Assembly (NCBI GenBank): GCA_036346375.1
Contig: CM070512.1
Location: 45,300,673-45,364,672 of the forward strand
Direction of reading: 5' to 3'
DNA length: 64,000 bases
Source: Guadua angustifolia
Taxonomy: Eukaryota; Streptophyta; Magnoliopsida; Poales; Poaceae
Under the pieces are notes generated by a model that saw only the letters and a program-made list of their open reading frames with translations, was not told where the DNA came from and made no database searches. The position numbers and the translations under genes were made by a program. Shown piece after piece: positions 1-13,300 of the stretch; the first letter of the stretch is position 1; the number at the start of each line of letters is the position of its first letter.

Positions 1-1511
1 AGATACATATCTAACAGGATAAATACACCGGCCTGATAACAGAGAACCAACATAGTACAGCACGGAATTCAATGACAAAAACATCAACACCAAACATTAT
101 GCATAACAAATACCTATAAGGACTAAATAAGACAGATTCAGGGGACACACATCGCATAAAACAATCTGTATATGGAAACACATGGATAATGGGAAGAGAC
201 ATATATCTAGCCAAGAACATGTGTCGGCTATAACTTGATCCAAGACCATGAACCGATTTTTCTTCAGGGAATCAACGGAGCAATAACCGATACCAGATCA
301 TATATATGTAGACGTATAACATGGAGGTATCATATAACAGAATAAAACCACTCTAATAACAAAAAATCAATACAACAGAGTATAGAATTTAATGACTAAA
401 GCGCCAACAACAGATATCATGTATAATAGAGAGGGACAAGGAATAAGCAATCTAAATAATCCACGAGCAGATTAGTAACCTGTGTGAGATGAAGGCCTAC
501 CTGGTAAGAACCTTGGATCAGGACATAAAGACGACTGGTGCGGAAGGAGTAACCGAAACCAATCGCCGGACCGCAGCAGACCGCAGAATGGAGAAAGATA
601 CAAACGGTAAGAACAACAGTAGATCCAACGAACCAGAAAACCGCAAATCGAAGAGGCGAACGCAAACAAGAGTAAGAAAAAGCAACGCAATTGATACAAA
701 CCAAGATCACCCGGACGACCATGAGAAGGGCCTAGATACAGAAAAATCGCAACAAAAAAGATCAAAGAGAAAATGAAAGAGCTAAACGTAAAATAACAAA
801 ACTGAAACACAATAGGAAACGGGGACGGCGAAACGCATACTATCGGAATGGAATCGGCTCCAAGCAAGAACAATCGAACAAAGAATAGCATAAGGCCACG
901 ATTTTCACATCGAAACAAAATAAAAAACAGGGATGGTGAACCGTAATGCCTGAACGGCATCGGGTCGAAGGAAGAGGAACCGAACAAAGAACACAACGAA
1001 ACCATAATAGGAACCAAATGTCAAAAGCACCAACTAAAAAATACAAAACCCTAGAACGTAACCAAGAACAAAAGACAACAGAGGGAACGCAAGAGCTCAA
1101 ACAGTATGTATAGAAGGGGAGAACGCAATCGCTCAGAAGAGGACGCAAGCGCAATAGCATGAACCAACAAAGAAAATCGAAGGGGACAATGCCGTGGGCT
1201 CCGGCTTGGAAGCCGAACCTCAGCACAAAACACCGACGCGGAGACAGAAGGAAACCCAAAAGCATCGCAAATGAATGAAAAGGGGAAACACTAAAAGAGG
1301 ACCCGGCACAGAAGAAATCGAGGCAAAGTACAATGAATGGTCGAGCTCAAAGAAAGACGGTGAGCGCTAACTAAAGATGTGAGCAGCACGTGCAACAGAA
1401 GGCACGACATCCAGAGCGGTAGAGGGGGCAAGAACAATCGAGACTGGCGACGTACCATCAGAAACAGCAATAGCCGAGAGGACCGAGATAGCGAGAACAG
1501 GAACACGCAAC

Positions 1512-1790
1512 GGGAAGAAACACGGATGGATCTAACCCACGCCCAGCGCACAGAGGAAGAATCACCACAGGAATGCGAAATGGGAAGAAATACGGCTGGA
1601 TCGAACCCACGCCCAGCGCACAACCCACGGAGGAAGAACTGCTGACGCCATTGATTCCAACGGAGATCGACGAGGACCGAGTTACCAAGAACAGGAATGC
1701 GGAATGGGGAACGGGAAGAAATTTGGACGGATCTAACCCATACCCAGCGCACAGCCCACGGAGGAAGAACCGATGACGCCACTGATCCGA
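1512..1790. repeat. Three imperfect tandem units around a shared GGGAAGAAA start
   Basis: Units start at about 1512, 1582 and 1713. Each opens with GGGAAGAAA and runs into a block containing CCCACGCCCAGCGCAC or a close variant. The second and third units are about 131 bp apart and share a GGAGGAAGAAC segment. The first unit is a shortened version. This looks like local tandem amplification inside the larger repeat. Confidence 0.7.
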
Positions 1791-1923
1791 ACGGAGGGCG
1801 ACCAAAGGAGTCAAACAAAAAGGCCGAAACAGTCGGCACCCCGCATGGGTTAAGGCACAGAACCCGAGACCGGGAACGCAAGAACAAAAAGAAACGAACG
1901 CTCGAACGGCAAGAAGCAATAAA

Positions 1924-2720
1924 TGCGTCAAAAGAAACGGACGCCTAGCAAGGCAAAACGAACGGACGCCTGGGAACGGGAAGAAGGAATAAATGCGCCA
2001 AAAGAAACGGACCTGGGAACACTAAGAAGCAATGGAAACGTCGCAACACACAAAAGCAATGAAGACCAGTGAACATGATGATGTGGCGTAGCTGAGCTCG
2101 CGACCAGCCTTCTACGCTTAATAGATAAGTTATGCGTCAAAAGAAATGGACGCCTAGCAAGGCAAAAGGAACGGACGCCTGAGAACGGTAAGAAGGAATA
2201 AATGCACCAAAAGAAACGAACCTGGGAACACTAAGGCCCTGTTTGGAAGCAATGTATTTTCATAATTTCTATGTAATACTATGGTTTCTAAGAATACTAT
2301 GGTATTTTATACCATAAGGTGTTTGGTTACCATACCAAAAACTCTGTATTAAAAACTATGGTTTGGTAGATACCATGTTATTTTTGGAGTATTTGAAACT
2401 CCACTCCAACCCAAAGTTTTCATGGTTTTAGTTAGCTTCTTGCCTATTTCCACTCAAATATCATGGTTTGTGATGTTGCATCTAAACAGCTGGTAGTTCC
2501 AAGAAATACCATGGTTTCAAAGGGGTTTGGTAAAACTATAGTATTTATGATAAAACAATTGTAAACCATAGTATATCAAAACCACAGTTTTGAAAAACTA
2601 TACTTCTAAACAAGGCCTAAGGAGCAATGGAAACGTCGCAACATAGAAAAGCAACAAAGACCAGCGAACACGATGACGTGGCGTAGGGCGGCCAGCCTTC
2701 TACGCTTAATAGATAAGTTA
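1924..2720. repeat. Tandem duplication of about 205 bp, second copy interrupted by a MITE
   Basis: Copy 1 is 1924-2132 and copy 2 is 2133-2720. Both begin TGCGTCAAAAGAAA and end TTAATAGATAAGTTA. When the MITE at 2235-2617 and one TAA are removed, the second copy is about 202 bp, so the two align along their full length. The duplication therefore predates the MITE insertion. Confidence 0.85.
2235..2617. mobile_element. Tourist-like MITE with TAA target duplication
   Basis: The element has terminal inverted repeats GGCCCTGTTTGGAAG (left) and CTTCTAAACAAGGCC (right). It is flanked by TAA at 2232-2234 and 2618-2620. A 3-bp TAA duplication with this terminus is the signature of PIF/Harbinger-derived Tourist elements. 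The paralogous uninterrupted site lies near 2030 in the neighbouring duplicate. The 383-bp interior is AT-rich with many CATGGTT/AACCATG motifs and no coding capacity. Confidence 0.88.
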
Positions 2721-3900
2721 CTAGCTCAGATAGCGTACACCGCGCCACGCAAATTCTAGTCCGGTTTTTGAAAAAATCGATAAATTTTGTCGAATTTTCG
2801 ATTTCGTAATTTTAAATAAAATGGGTCTAGAGGACTATTGGCGAATCCACTGCTACTACAACCTTCGATTTAATCCACGCTTAATCTACTGGTTACTATA
2901 AACCTTCGATGAATCTGTGTTTTTTTAGAAAACCGCGGTTGTTTTTTTTTACGACGGATATTTGATCGCTTTTTGTTTTTTGTGTTTGTTAAAAAAATGG
3001 GTCGTTAGGACGCCGTCGAATCTATGGGTTGCTATAAATCTTTTCGTCAATCCATACGGTTTTTTAAAAACCCGCGGTTATGACCTATTGGCAAATCCAT
3101 ATGTCGCTATAAATCTTCGATTAATCAGTATTTTTTTGTCGATGTGTGTTTTTTTAGAAAATTACTGTTGAATCAGGCTTTTCATTTTTTAAAAGAAAAG
3201 TGCGTTGTTTTTTTATGTATTTCCTTTTTAAAAGGCCGGTCGAACCCGGTATATAATCCATGAACCGCTATAAACTTTCGACTTAATATGGTTTTTTCGT
3301 CTTTTGGTTTTTGTGTTTGTTAAAAAAATGGGTCGTTAGGACCTGTAGCTAATCTATGGGTCGCTATAAATCTTCTTGACGATCTACATTTTTTAAAAAC
3401 CCGGTTATGACCGTTGGCAAATCCATAAGTTGCTATAAACCTTGATTTAATCATGTTTTTTGTGACGAAAACATTTTTTCGGTTTTTGGGTGACTGAAAA
3501 TATTTTTTCCGGTTTTTTGGTGAAAACATTTTTTTCAGAAAACGGAGAAAGGACTCAACGAAGAACCAGTGGACTGCTTTGTTAATTTTTGGACCTGTTC
3601 GCTATCCCGAAAAATTAGAAAAGGGTTTGTTCGCGATTTGAAATTAACGGAGGTTTTTTCAGTAAAATACCTCGCCAGGACCCAAACGCCAAGAAAAAAT
3701 AGTTCTTTGTCTCACAAAAAATCACGGAAGGAGCTATTTGTAATCTGAAAGGACCTATCGGTAATTTCAAAGAAACAGAAGGCTTTTTCGCAAATTGGCT
3801 TGGGGGGCACGTGGCCCCCCTGGTCTCTCGCCAATCGCTCCCGTTATAAAAGGGTGTAGCCATTTGTAAGTTCGAACTCTTCGGATAGTATATTTTACTA
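2721..3900. repeat. AT-rich noncoding stretch with a 331-bp tandem repeat
   Basis: No gene is seen. A unit beginning AAAAAAATGGGTCGTTAGG occurs at 2991 and again at 3322. Each copy carries two submotifs of the form AATC-TATGGG(T/C)GCTATAAATC, and a shorter related piece lies near 2825-2905. From about 3540 to 3900 the sequence is unremarkable, AT-rich and noncoding, and leads into the GC-rich 5' region of the next gene. Confidence 0.6.
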
Positions 3901-4331
3901 CTTTCGAAAGATTACGATGGCCAAAGAAGGGAGAGAGGAAAAAAAATACTCTCCATCTTCTTTCTTCCTCACGGGCTGGAGGCGATCGAGCGCCGCCATG
4001 GGTTTGCCCTGCTCATCTAGGATCGGGTACCGCACCAGATTCCACGGACGCGAGCTCGAACCAGCAAACTCTCTCCTGTCTTGCTGGCCCTCGAGTTCAA
4101 GCTCGCGCTTCCCGCCTCTCCCCATCCCCTACGTAAGCCCCCCGCAAGATGCCAAGATGCACCCGCGGCCGCACGCGCCCCTCTCCTCCGATCAAGAATA
4201 CGATCTGATCCTAGAATACGGGAGACAGAAAGAAGAGCTTTGTTCATCGCCTCCTCCTCTTCCTTCTCCACCTCCTCCTCTAGGAGCAGGAACTCTTCCA
4301 AGAAGGAGAAGCTAGGAACCGGGAGTCCAAG

Positions 4332-7300
4332 ATGGTGCGAGGCGTCATCGTCGACCCGGACAAGAAGACGTGCGACTACTACCACGACAAGGCCATGGTA
4401 CTCTTCTTGGGAATAGAAAGGGGGAACTAGTGGTTCTTGCTGAATTGGACAATTTTCTTGTGTAGCCGGTAGAAATTCTTCTTTTCCACGAAAGATGTGT
4501 TCGTTCCTCTCATCTCCTCCAACTTTTCTTGAATCTTTGTCCTGTGGAATTCTGGTCTCGCAAAGTGTTTCTTGGGAATAACGGTAGGAATATGATGCAA
4601 GAACAGTTCTTGCTGACTAGGAAAAGACCTCTTCATTTTAACACCAGTAGGAATCTTCCTTCTTTAGCACTAAAGATTTACTATTCGTGCCATATTAAAG
4701 AATGATTTCTTTGATATCTGTAAGGGTTTTTCCAATCTTGATCTTGCAGAAATTCTGGCTTACCAATGTGTTTTCCCGTGTGATGTAGCCGAATCTTCTC
4801 TTCGGATAGAGCCCTTATTTTATCTATGCGATTTTAGCAAATTATTGTCCTCATGAACCGCTCCCTGTAGATAGCCTTCGATTCATTTTCTAATATTGTT
4901 TTAGGGTTCTTGTTCTATTATTAGAACTGTGTACTGTAAGCAGGGTTCACAATATCGATTTATAAAAAACCGCTCGAAAATAAAAAAAAATATCGAGTCG
5001 AAAATCGCCAGAAACCGAAAGGTTAAGAAATCAAAATTTTTGAAAAAAATCCAAAAAAATCAAAAATTGACTGGTTTTCACCGAAAATCGACCAACCAAC
5101 TGAATGTTTCTTACAACTGATTTTTTGAGCAATGAGCGGTTTTCACTGATTATCGACGGTTTACGTCATATAATTTTTTCAGAATTTTTTTTGAATTGGA
5201 CCTTTTTGAATCTCGAACCGGGTTGATATGGTCGAAAACCGCAATTTTCGAGCGGTTTTCGATGGTTTTGTGAACCCTAACTGTAAGTAGAGGATCATTT
5301 GATTGTTTCTGTATAGTGGTTCTGGAATTGCTGGTATTTTGATTTGTTCATTTTAATTATACAAAAAAGGGCCTTAAAAAGCATTGGTCTGACACTTAAA
5401 AAAAAGCATTGATCTTGCTTATCACATAGTAATATAGTATACTTTTGATTCTTGAATACGTCTGTAGGTTAAGATTCTTTAACAAATTGTAGTTAGTTGA
5501 GTTCTTGATATTGAAAACATTGAAGGACCATTTAATGATTTAAATTAATAGATATTGAAAACATTGAAGGACCATTTAAATTAATAGATACATAAAAATA
5601 CATCTGGGTCGTCAAATCAGAGTACTATCTTTGGGGCATTCTTGTAAAGCTGATCTGGTTATACCGCAAGGTGTTATGGTTCTGATTTCTAGGTCTCCAT
5701 TATAGAAAAATACAAGTCAGTTCAGTGATCTGAAAATGCCTGCCATGAACACTGAATAGATCAGACTCTGGAAGTTAAAACTAAGAAGTGCTAACTGATC
5801 GTGTGTGTGTGTGTGTTTTCGTGGCTGGGGGGATAAATTTGGTTGTTGTTCTGGTTGTTATTTGAATGAAGATCTACATTTCTGCATTGTAGCTAACTAA
5901 TGTATTTTCATGTGTAATGTAGCCTTTGATCCTGCATAATTGTTCCTTCGATTATGTAGTGTTTCTCAATGAAATGGTAGGAATCATATCTTTGGACAGA
6001 ACTGTAGTTTTTATCTGTAGAATTTCTACAAATTGTTGTCCCTAATATCTGCGTTTCTGAATGTTTTAATCATAAGCTGGAAAATAATTTATTCAACTAC
6101 ATAAACTTGGTGCGTCAAAATTTGGAGAAGTATTTCTCTGTCACAGTTAGATGTTAGATGGAAATCATCCTCTAGCGTGAACAGCTGCCCTTTTTTCTTT
6201 TAAACCTGTAAGGTGGATGGTGGTCAGTGAAAGAAATCGTTTGGTAGCTGCTTCTTGTTGAACATGCCATATGTTATCCTTCTCTCTTCTTTTCTCATCC
6301 TCTATTGTCTGTTCAGTGAAAGAAAAAAAGGTCTTGTTTGGTTCTGATTGGGGTTTCTTAGATGGGGGCTGCAACACCACCTCAAGGAGCAATCTACGTA
6401 ATCTCGCTTGTGAATGTCACCACAGTCCACAGCCCTACTCCTGAGTCTTGACGCTCACAAGTCACAACCATCCATGCACAACCTGCTTGAGAGTTATTAG
6501 TGCACAACTGCTCATCCTTCCTATTAGCATCAGAGAATCATTTCTAGCGTGTTTGGTTCCCTGCACGCGGCTCGCTCGAGCCTGGCCCGCTGGAACGGTT
6601 CGCCTTGGCGCGCTGCAGCAGGCTCAGACTCGCTTTGGCCGGCTGCATGCGTCGAGCCAGGCTCGCTCCCTGCGATGCAGGCAACCAAACGCGAGGAACG
6701 TTCGCGGTCAATGCATCGCTCAAGCCAGGCCACGCGAGTACAGGGAACCAAACGCGTTGTTCCTGATTGATATTGGATTTCAGACCTGTGAGTTTCAGTA
6801 GTCATTTGTTAATGTTCCAATTTAGCATAGGCATTAATGTATTGTTCAGTTGGATTTTGCTGCCGGCCTGCCGCTGAATGACCTTGGTGCTGCTTGAATA
6901 TTTCTTCTCGTGGCCTGTTCCAATTTAGCATAGGCATTAATGTAATGTTAACTTTTGATGTTATTCCTTTTCATGTGCTCAGTTTTGATGTTATTCCTTT
7001 TCATATCCTCAGTTTTCATAATATTAATCTTGGTGCCGCATGCTTTTACTGTTTCATATGCTCAGTTTTTATGTTATTCCTTTCTTGCTTGCTTCGTAAT
7101 ATTAACTGCAAAAATCATGTGTTCCACAGAATTTTTTTTTCGTTGATGGAATTGTTGATCTTAGGGCTATCATTTCCAATGAAAACAAAACTGGTAAACC
7201 CTCTTTTTTGCTCTAAAAATCATGTGTTCGACAGAAATTTTTTTCGTTGATGGAGCTGTTGATCTTAGGGCTATCATTTCCAATGAAAACAAAACTGGTA

Positions 7301-10300
7301 AACCCTCTTTTTTGCTCTTTGTATTTAAATTGTTGCTTTCTAAGACTGCTCTTATACAACTATTCCTGCAGCAATTTGTTGGGTGTTTCGCATTGCAGAG
7401 ATATTGGTGAGGTCTTGCACTAGGCGCATTGTTGGTAAGAAAAAGTTTTTCTTTAAATTCCTTGGAATCTTGATATGACTGTTTACCGATGTGTTCATTA
7501 ACTTTTGCATGTGCATGAACAACAAGCCTGTGATGTTGCTGCCTATTCTTCTGGAACCCATGATGTAACTTCTCAATCTCAGTAATACCATCATAAGTGA
7601 CTTAGCCGTACAATTTTCATGTTGCTTACATAGTTGTATGCCTACACGTTGTCGACGTTTGTTGTCAACAATAATGATTATGGGGCTAGGCGCTGGATCC
7701 AAACTCGATATTAACACAAGACAAAGGTTTATACAGGTTCAGACCCTTACAGAAGAGGTAATACCCTAGTCCTGTGCTCTGGGATTTAATATTGTTGTGG
7801 ATGTTGTGGTTTGATCGTGATGCCCCGAATTTGGGTCCCCCGCCCCCTTTATATAGCCGGGGGTAGGGTTTGCAAGGAAGAGTCCTAGTCGGTTATAAGG
7901 TGGAAATTCTATCTCTATCCTTTCTCGTCGAATATGTTAACCGTTAGATTAGCTATATGTATAGGGACTTGTTTGCCTTTTTACTTCTTCTACTGTACAT
8001 GTATTTTAGCCCATTGGGCCCTTGAGGAATAGCAAGCTGCATTTGTAACATGGTTTCAGAAGACTAGGGTTAGGGTTTTCTCTACCTCCACTGCAGCCGC
8101 CGCCACCTCTCTGGCTAGCCATCGGCGTGGTCGTCGCCATGTGAGCCGGAGCCCTCCTCCTCTTTTTTCTCTCGCCGAGCCTCACGATAAGCCCATCACA
8201 CATTTGGCTCGCACGTGGCCTCCGCCTGCCGCCTCCGCCGCCGCCGGCCGCCGCCTGGGCTCAGGTGCTTGGACCAGCTGCCGCCCGAACGAAGTCGCTG
8301 GGCTCGCGTGGCGCTCGGGCTCACAAGACTTGGACTCTCAGGCTGGTCATTGAGCGCCACGATCCTCCGGCATGCTGCTTAGTGCCGCCGCCTCGCTGTC
8401 TCCATCTGCGTACGGCCGCTTCTTCCAGAGTCATGCTGGCTCGCCCGCTTCCAGCTTCTCCCTAAGCCTTCTCGGCCGCCGCCTCGATCCGGCCGCCGCT
8501 TCGATCGCTGTTTCTCCGGCGACACCGCTGCTTCCCCACATTGCTGTAATCGAAGTTAGACCTTCAAATACCGAGGCCGTTGAAACACAAGTGTCTCCGC
8601 CAATGTAAGAGCTGAAGGACACTGAAGCAATTCCTCATGGCAGCCCTCTCTCGCGTTGTTGGACCGGTCGCCCTTCCACAGATCCAGTTTGACGGCACCA
8701 ACTTCCGCGAGTGGTCCACCCTGCTTCGTGTTTGCCTCGACAGTCAGCGTCTTTGGGGGCATTTCACCGGTGCCGTCCTACCACCGACGTTGCCTCCGGT
8801 TCCGGTGCAGCCCCAGCCCGGTGTTGACCATGCCGCAGTGCAGGCCTACAAGTGTGCTCTTGATGCCTACACCGCCGCCTTTCAACGCCTTGAGGATTGG
8901 CGTGCTTCGGAGGCTCGTGCTATCGCCGCCTCATTGGCAAAGATGTGCACCGACTCGGCCGACGTGGTCAACCTGGATTTCGCCTGTGTGATGTGGGAGT
9001 ACATGCAGCCCAGTGCAGCTTGAGCGCTTAGACTCTCTACACCTCACTTCAAGGCCGCCGAGACTCTCCAAAGAAGAGGATTTTATCAGGATGACTTCTA
9101 TCGTCGGCTCGATGATGTGTACCGTCACCGACGCTTTGAGCCTCCACCGACACTTCCTATAGCTGTGTTCGCCTCCCGGATCATCGGCCGAGCTCTGGTC
9201 TTCAGGTTCCTCACCCGATTTCGGCCGAGTTTGAGCCACTCCGTGCTCACTTCTGCCCGCCACCGCCTCCCATCCATGGTGGAGGCCCTGACACAGGCTC
9301 GTGCTAAGGAGACTCGCTCAGAGCGCCCTCTCCTATGCATCAGAAAGCATGCTTTGAGGTTCCTCTCACCACACACTGCCTTCTGCTTGCCTCGCTCTCC
9401 CTACACCCCAGGAGGTTTGATCGCAGGGGGTTCATGGGTACTACACCGGCAGTTCGGTGACTCACAGAATCTATCTGCAAGAAGATCGCCACACCATTCA
9501 AGAAGTTGCCGAAGCGCCTTCATAAGACAAAGCCACTTGGAGTACCTCCAAGACCACCGGCAGCTCTGGGGCTGCCAGGTTCTCGATTGGGTTCAGTCTT
9601 GACTCACGCTTGACCGTATGGAGCTTTTTTGACCTGTGTTCCCATGCCTCTTTTTGTTACTACCATTAGGCTCCTCTGCTACCTCGTATCCGTATCTTGA
9701 TTCGAGCTTCTTTCCATATGACACCGATCCGACTCACCGGGTTCCTTGAGGTCTCCGGTCACTCTCTGTGTCCGTGAGGATACCGATGGTACCCTTCTCT
9801 CGCTTCGGACAGGCACTCTTCACACGCCTTCCTTTTGTGTTTCTTCTGCTTTCATGTGCCCTATCTTACTACGCACTGATCTCTCGGGTCGTTCTCGACC
9901 TTGGTTTTCAGATACTCGAAGTCGACTCTTGCTCTATTTAGGCTCGCAGACATGGACGCTTAGTTGGTTCTCGCCGGCGGACCCGGACTCCCCACGCCAG
10001 GGAACTCGACCGCTTCGTCTTCCTTCCGCTCGCTTCCACGCTTACCTCCCTCACCGGCCGTTCATCGCTTCAGATGCCACCGTTTTCGCCACTACTACCT
10101 CCGCTTAGTTTTGCTCGCTGGCATCATCGCTTGGGTCACATGTCGAGTCCCGTCTGCCTTCATTGATGAGTCGTGGTGTTCTTGGGAAGGTCTCGTGATA
10201 CCTCCTTCCTCGCCGGTTGAAGCTTGGCAAACAAACTACAGCCCCATATCCTAGTAGTGATTCTCAGACGAGTCGTCCTTTTGATTTAGTACACTCGATG

Positions 10301-13300
10301 TATGGGGACCGCCCCTTCGCTTCGAAAGGGGTCATCGTGGTATATCATTTTCATTGATGATTATTCTCGATTCACCGATTTACTTTTTAAGTCTCGTGAT
10401 CGGTATTAGCCATCATCGCTTTCTCGACCATGGTTCATATCAGCTCGACTCACCCGCTCGTGTGTTTCGCCGACTCGCTAGCCAGTACATGTCTATCGCT
10501 CTCCGTTAGTTTCTTTTTGATCAGGCACCCTTCCTCAAGATTGCGGCACCAAAGGTTTCGCGCGCAGAATGGAGTCGCAGAGCGAAGCACCGCCACCTTC
10601 TTGAGATCGCCGAGCATTAATGCTCACGCCGCTCCTCCCCATTTCGGGCGAGGTCGCCTCTACACTGCTCTATCTCATCAACATTCACCGCCCATCGCTT
10701 CTTCAGGTGCCACTCCAGCTTGAGCGCTCTATGGCGTAACCCCTCAAGATACCACCTTCGCACCTTTAGGTGTGTTGTCTATGTTCTTCTTCAGCCTCGT
10801 GAGCGCACAAAGCTGACTGCTCAATTGGTGCAGTGCGCTTTCCTTGGCTATGACTCTGAGCGTAAGGGGTTTCATTGCTGGGATCCTCTTGGTCGAGGAT
10901 TCGGTCTCTCGGGATGTCACGCTCGACGAAGTCTTGTGCCTTCTTTGACGAGTCCTGCTCCTTTGACTCCTCCTTCGACACCTCCTCCTTACTTGAGTCT
11001 CTCTCCTTTCTCGCCTACTCCGCCCGCTTCACTCCGTCCTTCTTCTTCCTCTTTACCACCTACACCACCCTCTCCACCTCCCACCATACCTTCCTCTCCT
11101 CCTGCTGTTTTTTCTCCTCCTCGCACCTATTTCGGTTCCTCCTCTACCACCTTCTCTTTCTCGACACCTTCACTTCTTTCTGCTCGACCTCCTCTCCGTT
11201 TTCACTACTCTCGCTTCTGACTCCTTCCTCCTCCTGATCCTTCTCCCTTCTTGGTTCCTCCTCCCGCCTTTGATCCTACCCCTTCTTCCCCACGATACAC
11301 TCTTCGTGATAGAAGCACGATTTCTGTCCCCGCCTGACACGGGTTCTTCGTCATCATCACCTCCTCTCGAGCCCACCTCTTCATCATGATGTCAGTTATT
11401 CATCCCGAGTGGCGCTTATGGATGGATCGAGGAGCCGCTGCCCTTGAGCGCACCGGTACTTGGGATCTTGTTCCCTGCCCCTCCACCGCCACCCCGATCA
11501 CATGCAAGTGGGTCTATAAGATCAAGACTCGCCAGACGGTTTCTTGAGTGCCACAAGGAGCGTCTTGTCGCTCGTGGTTTTCAGCAGAGCACGGCCGTGA
11601 CTATAGCGAGATGTACTTCCAGCTTGCCCACAAGACATCCGTCTCTCTCCCGTGGTCGTTGTTTCGCTGCGTTGTGGACCATCTCCCACTCGATGTGAAG
11701 AATGCATTTCTTCACGGCGAAGTTGCGTGAGGAGGTCTACATGCACCCACCTCCTGCACATGATGTTCTTAATGGTCACGTCTGTCGCCTTCGCCGCTCT
11801 CTCTATGGCCTCAAGCAGCCCTCGTGGTTTGAGCGCTTTGCCTCTGTTATTACATTTACCGGTTTTGTTCCCAACAAGATGATCCCGCGCTTTTTGTCCA
11901 CATCTCTCGTGGTCGACCCTTCTCCTCCTCTACGTTGATGACATGCTCACATCGAGATGATTCTCACTTTATTGCCTTTGTTAAGCGCTGCCTCGAGCGA
12001 TGGCTTCAGATGTCCGATATGGGCCCTCTTCGGTACTTCTTGGGGATTGAGGTTGAGTCCATGCCTACAGGCTCCTACCTCTCTCAGCGTAAGTACATCC
12101 AGGAGCTTTTTGCTCATGCTTGCCTTATTGACGACAAGATTACCGACACCGATGGAGCTTCACCTCTAGCTTCGAGCCATCGATGGGGTTCCTCTAGCCG
12201 ATCCCACTCGCCATCACACCGGTTGGGAGTCTTGTCTACCTTGGCTTCACTCGTCCGGATGTGTCTCACTGCGGCACATCCTTAGTCGGGCTTATGGCCT
12301 CTCCCACCGCTGTGCACTACGGTCACCTCCTTCGGTTCTTCGCTACCTTCGTGGGTACACCGACCGTCACCGTTTCTTCCTCAGCTCCAGCTTGTCCACT
12401 TCGGGCCTACTCAGATGCTATTCGGGCTAGCGATCCCACCGACGCAAGTCCGTCTCGACCATCAGGTCTTTCTTGGATCTTCCTTGATCTCTTGGAAGAC
12501 GGCGCCGATCTTTCTCGCTTCTAGCACCGAGGCCGAGCTCGCGGCGCCGCCTCCGTGGATCGCCGAGGTGACTTGGCTTTGGTGGCTTTTGTCGACCTAG
12601 GTATGGTCTGCTTTACTCGACGATCGCTCGCTCCGACAAAGATCGACGCCATTAGTATTGCCCGTGATCCGGTGAAGCATGAGCTCACCAAACACATCGG
12701 CATCGATGCTCACTATGTTCGCTCCCATGTGCAAGATCGTGGTTACTCTTCGTCATGTGCCTTCGCTGCTTCAATCGGGCGTGTTTCGCCGGGCGCGGCT
12801 TATGAGGTGGCTTCAGCGAGTGGGCGGGCGTTCGGGCCCCTCGCCAAAGCACGCGAGGCAACCAAAGGAATGAGAGAAAGGCTTCGCTGAAGTCTCTCTC
12901 CCCGCACCTTGTGTCGTGGTCATTAATTATGAAGGGTTCCACCATCGACATGACGACGCTCGCTCTCTAACGCCTCACCAAACCCGCCACAGAGCGCCAC
13001 ATCCCAAGGACCGAGCGAAGCCACTCACCGACATTAAATGAGGTTTGAAGGACAAGGCCACTGAGGCGCAGGTAATAAATGAGTCGTGGGTCGACGTGGA
13101 AGTTGGAATGATGGGTGTAATTAATGTGTTGTAGATAAGTATATCGTTACCTTCTCCCCTGTCCGGGCCAACCCATCTATATAAGGGCGCCTCGGTGCAT
13201 GGGACGAAGGGGCCGGAGAAGGAAGAAAGATCGAGAGATCGAGAGGTTGAAAGAAGAAGAGAGACTCACCCAAGCTAGGAAAACCATTGTAATCCCCTTC

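Larger units (their letters stand above)
1..2713 (-). mobile_element. Unclassified A/G-rich repeat, possible Helitron 5' portion
   Basis: No coding region is convincing here on either strand; the long frames are overlapping low-complexity translations. Read on the minus strand, the block begins at 2713 with TCTATTAAGCGTAG preceded by A. That fits the A|TC start of a Helitron, and the same terminus recurs at 2125. No hairpin-CTRR 3' end was found, so the element would have to run off the left edge. The class is inference; it could be another kind of unannotated repeat. Confidence 0.3.

Noticed and set aside
472..1265. Long minus-strand frames of 141-181 residues
   Set aside because: They are Phe/Leu/Ser-rich translations of an A-rich plus strand, overlap in several frames, and show no domain. 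They are best explained by base composition.
3917..4416. Overlapping frames of 111-132 residues on both strands upstream of exon 1
   Set aside because: They are low-complexity Ser/Pro/Arg frames in a GC-rich leader. The splice-consistent short exon at 4332 is a better reading.
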